Source of the DNA: Mycolicibacterium iranicum
Lineage (GTDB): Bacteria; Actinomycetota; Actinomycetes; Mycobacteriales; Mycobacteriaceae
NCBI RefSeq assembly: GCF_002101705.1
Contig: NZ_LQPC01000030.1
Coordinates: 124,001 to 188,000 of the forward strand
Direction: 5' to 3'
DNA length: 64,000 nucleotides
The position numbers were made by a program, and so were the translations under genes. Shown here one piece after another: positions 62,858 through 64,000 of this stretch. Below the pieces are notes generated by a model. The model did not search any database and had not been told where the DNA came from. It saw only the letters and a program-made list of their open reading frames with translations. The stretch's first letter is position 1; each line of letters starts with the position of its first letter.

Positions 62858-64000
62858 CTGTTCACTCTCGGGACCTTGAGACCCGACGCCGCGATCTGCT
62901 CGCGCATCACTTCGTTCACGCCGCCGCCGAACGTGATGACCAGGTTGCGTTTGGTCATCTTGTCCAGCCAGTCGAGGATCTCTCCGGTCTCGGGGTCGGC
63001 GGGGTTGCCGAACCTGCCGACGATCTCCTCGGCCAGCCGGCCCACCTCTTGAATACGCTCGGTGGAAAAGACTTTCGTCGCAGCGGCGTCGGCGACAGCG
63101 ATGGTCTCCCCCGATGCGGCCACCTGCCAGTTGAGCAGCTCGTTCACCCGCCAGATGGCCTTGATCTGGCCGAGCAGCCGCTTCACGTCGTCGTGCTCCA
63201 TCGGCGTCACACCGTCTGAACCCGGCTTCGACGCCCAGGCGTGGACCTGGTCGTAGATGCCCGCGACACGACCGGCGGGGCCGAGCCCGACGCGCTCGTG
63301 GTTGAGCTGGGTGGTGATGAGCTTCCAGCCGCCGTTCTCCTCACCGACGAGCATGTCGGCGGGCACCCGCACGTCGTTGTAGTACGACGCATTGGTGTGA
63401 TGGGCCCCGTCGGACAGGATGATCGGTGTCCACGAGTAGCCGGGATCCTTGGTGTCCACGATCAGGATCGAAATGCCCTTGTGCTTGGCGGCTTCGGGAT
63501 CTGTGCGGCACGCCAGCCAGATGTAATCGGCATCATGGGCGCCGGTGGTCCACATCTTCTGACCGTTGACAACATATTCGTCGCCATGCCGGACCGCTGT
63601 CGTGCGCAGCGACGCGAGGTCGGTGCCCGCCTCCGGCTCGGAGTACCCGATCGCGAAATGGATGTCGCCGGACAGGATTCCCGGCAGAAACTTCTTCTTC
63701 TGCTCCTCGGTGCCGTACACCTGCAGGGTCGGCCCCACGGTCTGCAGCGTCACCAGTGGCAGCGGCACGTCGGCGCGGTTGGCTTCGTTGACGAAGATCT
63801 GCTGCTCCACCGGCCCGAACCCGAGGCCGCCGTACTCCTTGGGCCAGCCGACACCCAGCTTGCCGTCCGATCCCATGCGCTTGATCACCGCGCGATAGGC
63901 CTCGTTGTGCCGGTTGGACTCCATCGCCGCCGCCTCGTCGGGCGTGATCAGCGTCGAAAAGTACTGTCGCAGTTCAGCTTGCAGAGCCCGCTGCTCGGGG
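62854..64000 (-). CDS. fadE29: Acyl-CoA dehydrogenase FadE29 (ChsE2), 5' end outside the window
   Basis: Partial: the frame is open to the window edge, so at least 381 residues; the true start lies beyond 64000. Visible: DGKLGVGWPKEYGGLGFGPVEQQIF, IGYSEPEAGTDLASLRTTA, VNGQKMWTTGAHDADYIWLACRT, and the C-terminal ITFGGGVNEVMREQIAASGLKVPRVNR. Family knowledge: with FadE28 (ChsE1) it dehydrogenates the C22 propionyl side-chain CoA. Heads the visible part of the fadE29-chsH2-chsH1-ltp2 operon; fadE28 and cyp125 would be expected just outside. Confidence 0.93.
   Translation of the reverse strand, partial: PEQRALQAELRQYFSTLITPDEAAAMESNRHNEAYRAVIKRMGSDGKLGVGWPKEYGGLGFGPVEQQIFVNEANRADVPLPLVTLQTVGPTLQVYGTEEQKKKFLPGILSGDIHFAIGYSEPEAGTDLASLRTTAVRHGDEYVVNGQKMWTTGAHDADYIWLACRTDPEAAKHKGISILIVDTKDPGYSWTPIILSDGAHHTNASYYNDVRVPADMLVGEENGGWKLITTQLNHERVGLGPAGRVAGIYDQVHAWASKPGSDGVTPMEHDDVKRLLGQIKAIWRVNELLNWQVAASGETIAVADAAATKVFSTERIQEVGRLAEEIVGRFGNPADPETGEILDWLDKMTKRNLVITFGGGVNEVMREQIAASGLKVPRVNR

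Overview
The window is GC-rich, densely packed actinobacterial DNA. Gene content and order point to a mycobacterium, most likely a fast-growing environmental Mycolicibacterium. It carries a complete mce4 locus, mycobacterial steroid-degradation genes in the order known from the M. tuberculosis Rv3489-Rv3543c region, ten copies of the KstR operator TnnAACnnGTTnnA, an MPT63-type secreted protein and a PGRS-like protein. Assignments come from reading motifs and from remembered family and synteny knowledge; no database search was run.

Layout. 1-2 kb: the end of a molybdenum hydroxylase operon (CoxM, CoxS) and a beta-hydroxyacid dehydrogenase-type gene. 2-5.6 kb: a KstR-box SDR, an enoyl-CoA hydratase, a 55-residue conserved protein and otsA. 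5.6-16 kb: mce4 on the minus strand (yrbE4A, yrbE4B, mce4A-F and two Mce-associated genes), the cholesterol importer, behind two KstR boxes. 16.3-25.8 kb: hsd4A and a ferredoxin diverge from fadE26-fadE27-fadD17, followed in the same overlapping operon by a second fadD17-like ligase, a KstD-like flavoprotein and a KshA-like Rieske oxygenase. 25.8-31.8 kb: an LpqN-type lipoprotein, then fadD19, a nitronate monooxygenase-like gene and ilvX diverging from echA19. 31.9-39.6 kb: an azoreductase/MarR pair, cyp142 with an acetoacetate decarboxylase-fold gene, an LLM oxidoreductase, and the tandem-DUF35/ltp4/ltp3 operon. 39.6-43.4 kb: a MFS/TetR pair and kshA. 43.4-47.5 kb: sulfotransferase-like, SDR and DUF1214-like genes, and an IclR regulator. 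47.5-50.3 kb: a RecQ-like helicase with a phosphoribosyltransferase-like tail, and a hemolysin III homologue. 50.4-55.8 kb: hsaF-hsaG-hsaE diverging from kstD-hsd4B. 55.9-60.3 kb: cell-envelope or secreted proteins. 60.3-64 kb: ltp2-chsH1-chsH2-fadE29, the last cut by the window edge.

Together the genes give uptake (Mce4), side-chain oxidation and activation (CYP142, FadD17, FadD19), side-chain beta-oxidation (FadE26/27, EchA19, Hsd4A, ChsH1/H2, FadE29), retro-aldol removal of the last or branched carbons (Ltp2, Ltp3/Ltp4 with DUF35 partners), ring opening (KstD, KshA) and end-product catabolism (HsaE-HsaG-HsaF).

The most notable non-standard signals are: a fixed-length 57-bp hairpin repeat found three times, each time exactly between two converging genes; a 32-bp tandem repeat that forms a chain of three overlapping 11-codon mini-ORFs between kshA and the next gene, with a related element before ltp4; a second KstD/KshA pair wired into the side-chain operon; a RecQ-phosphoribosyltransferase fusion; and a PGRS protein without a PE domain.
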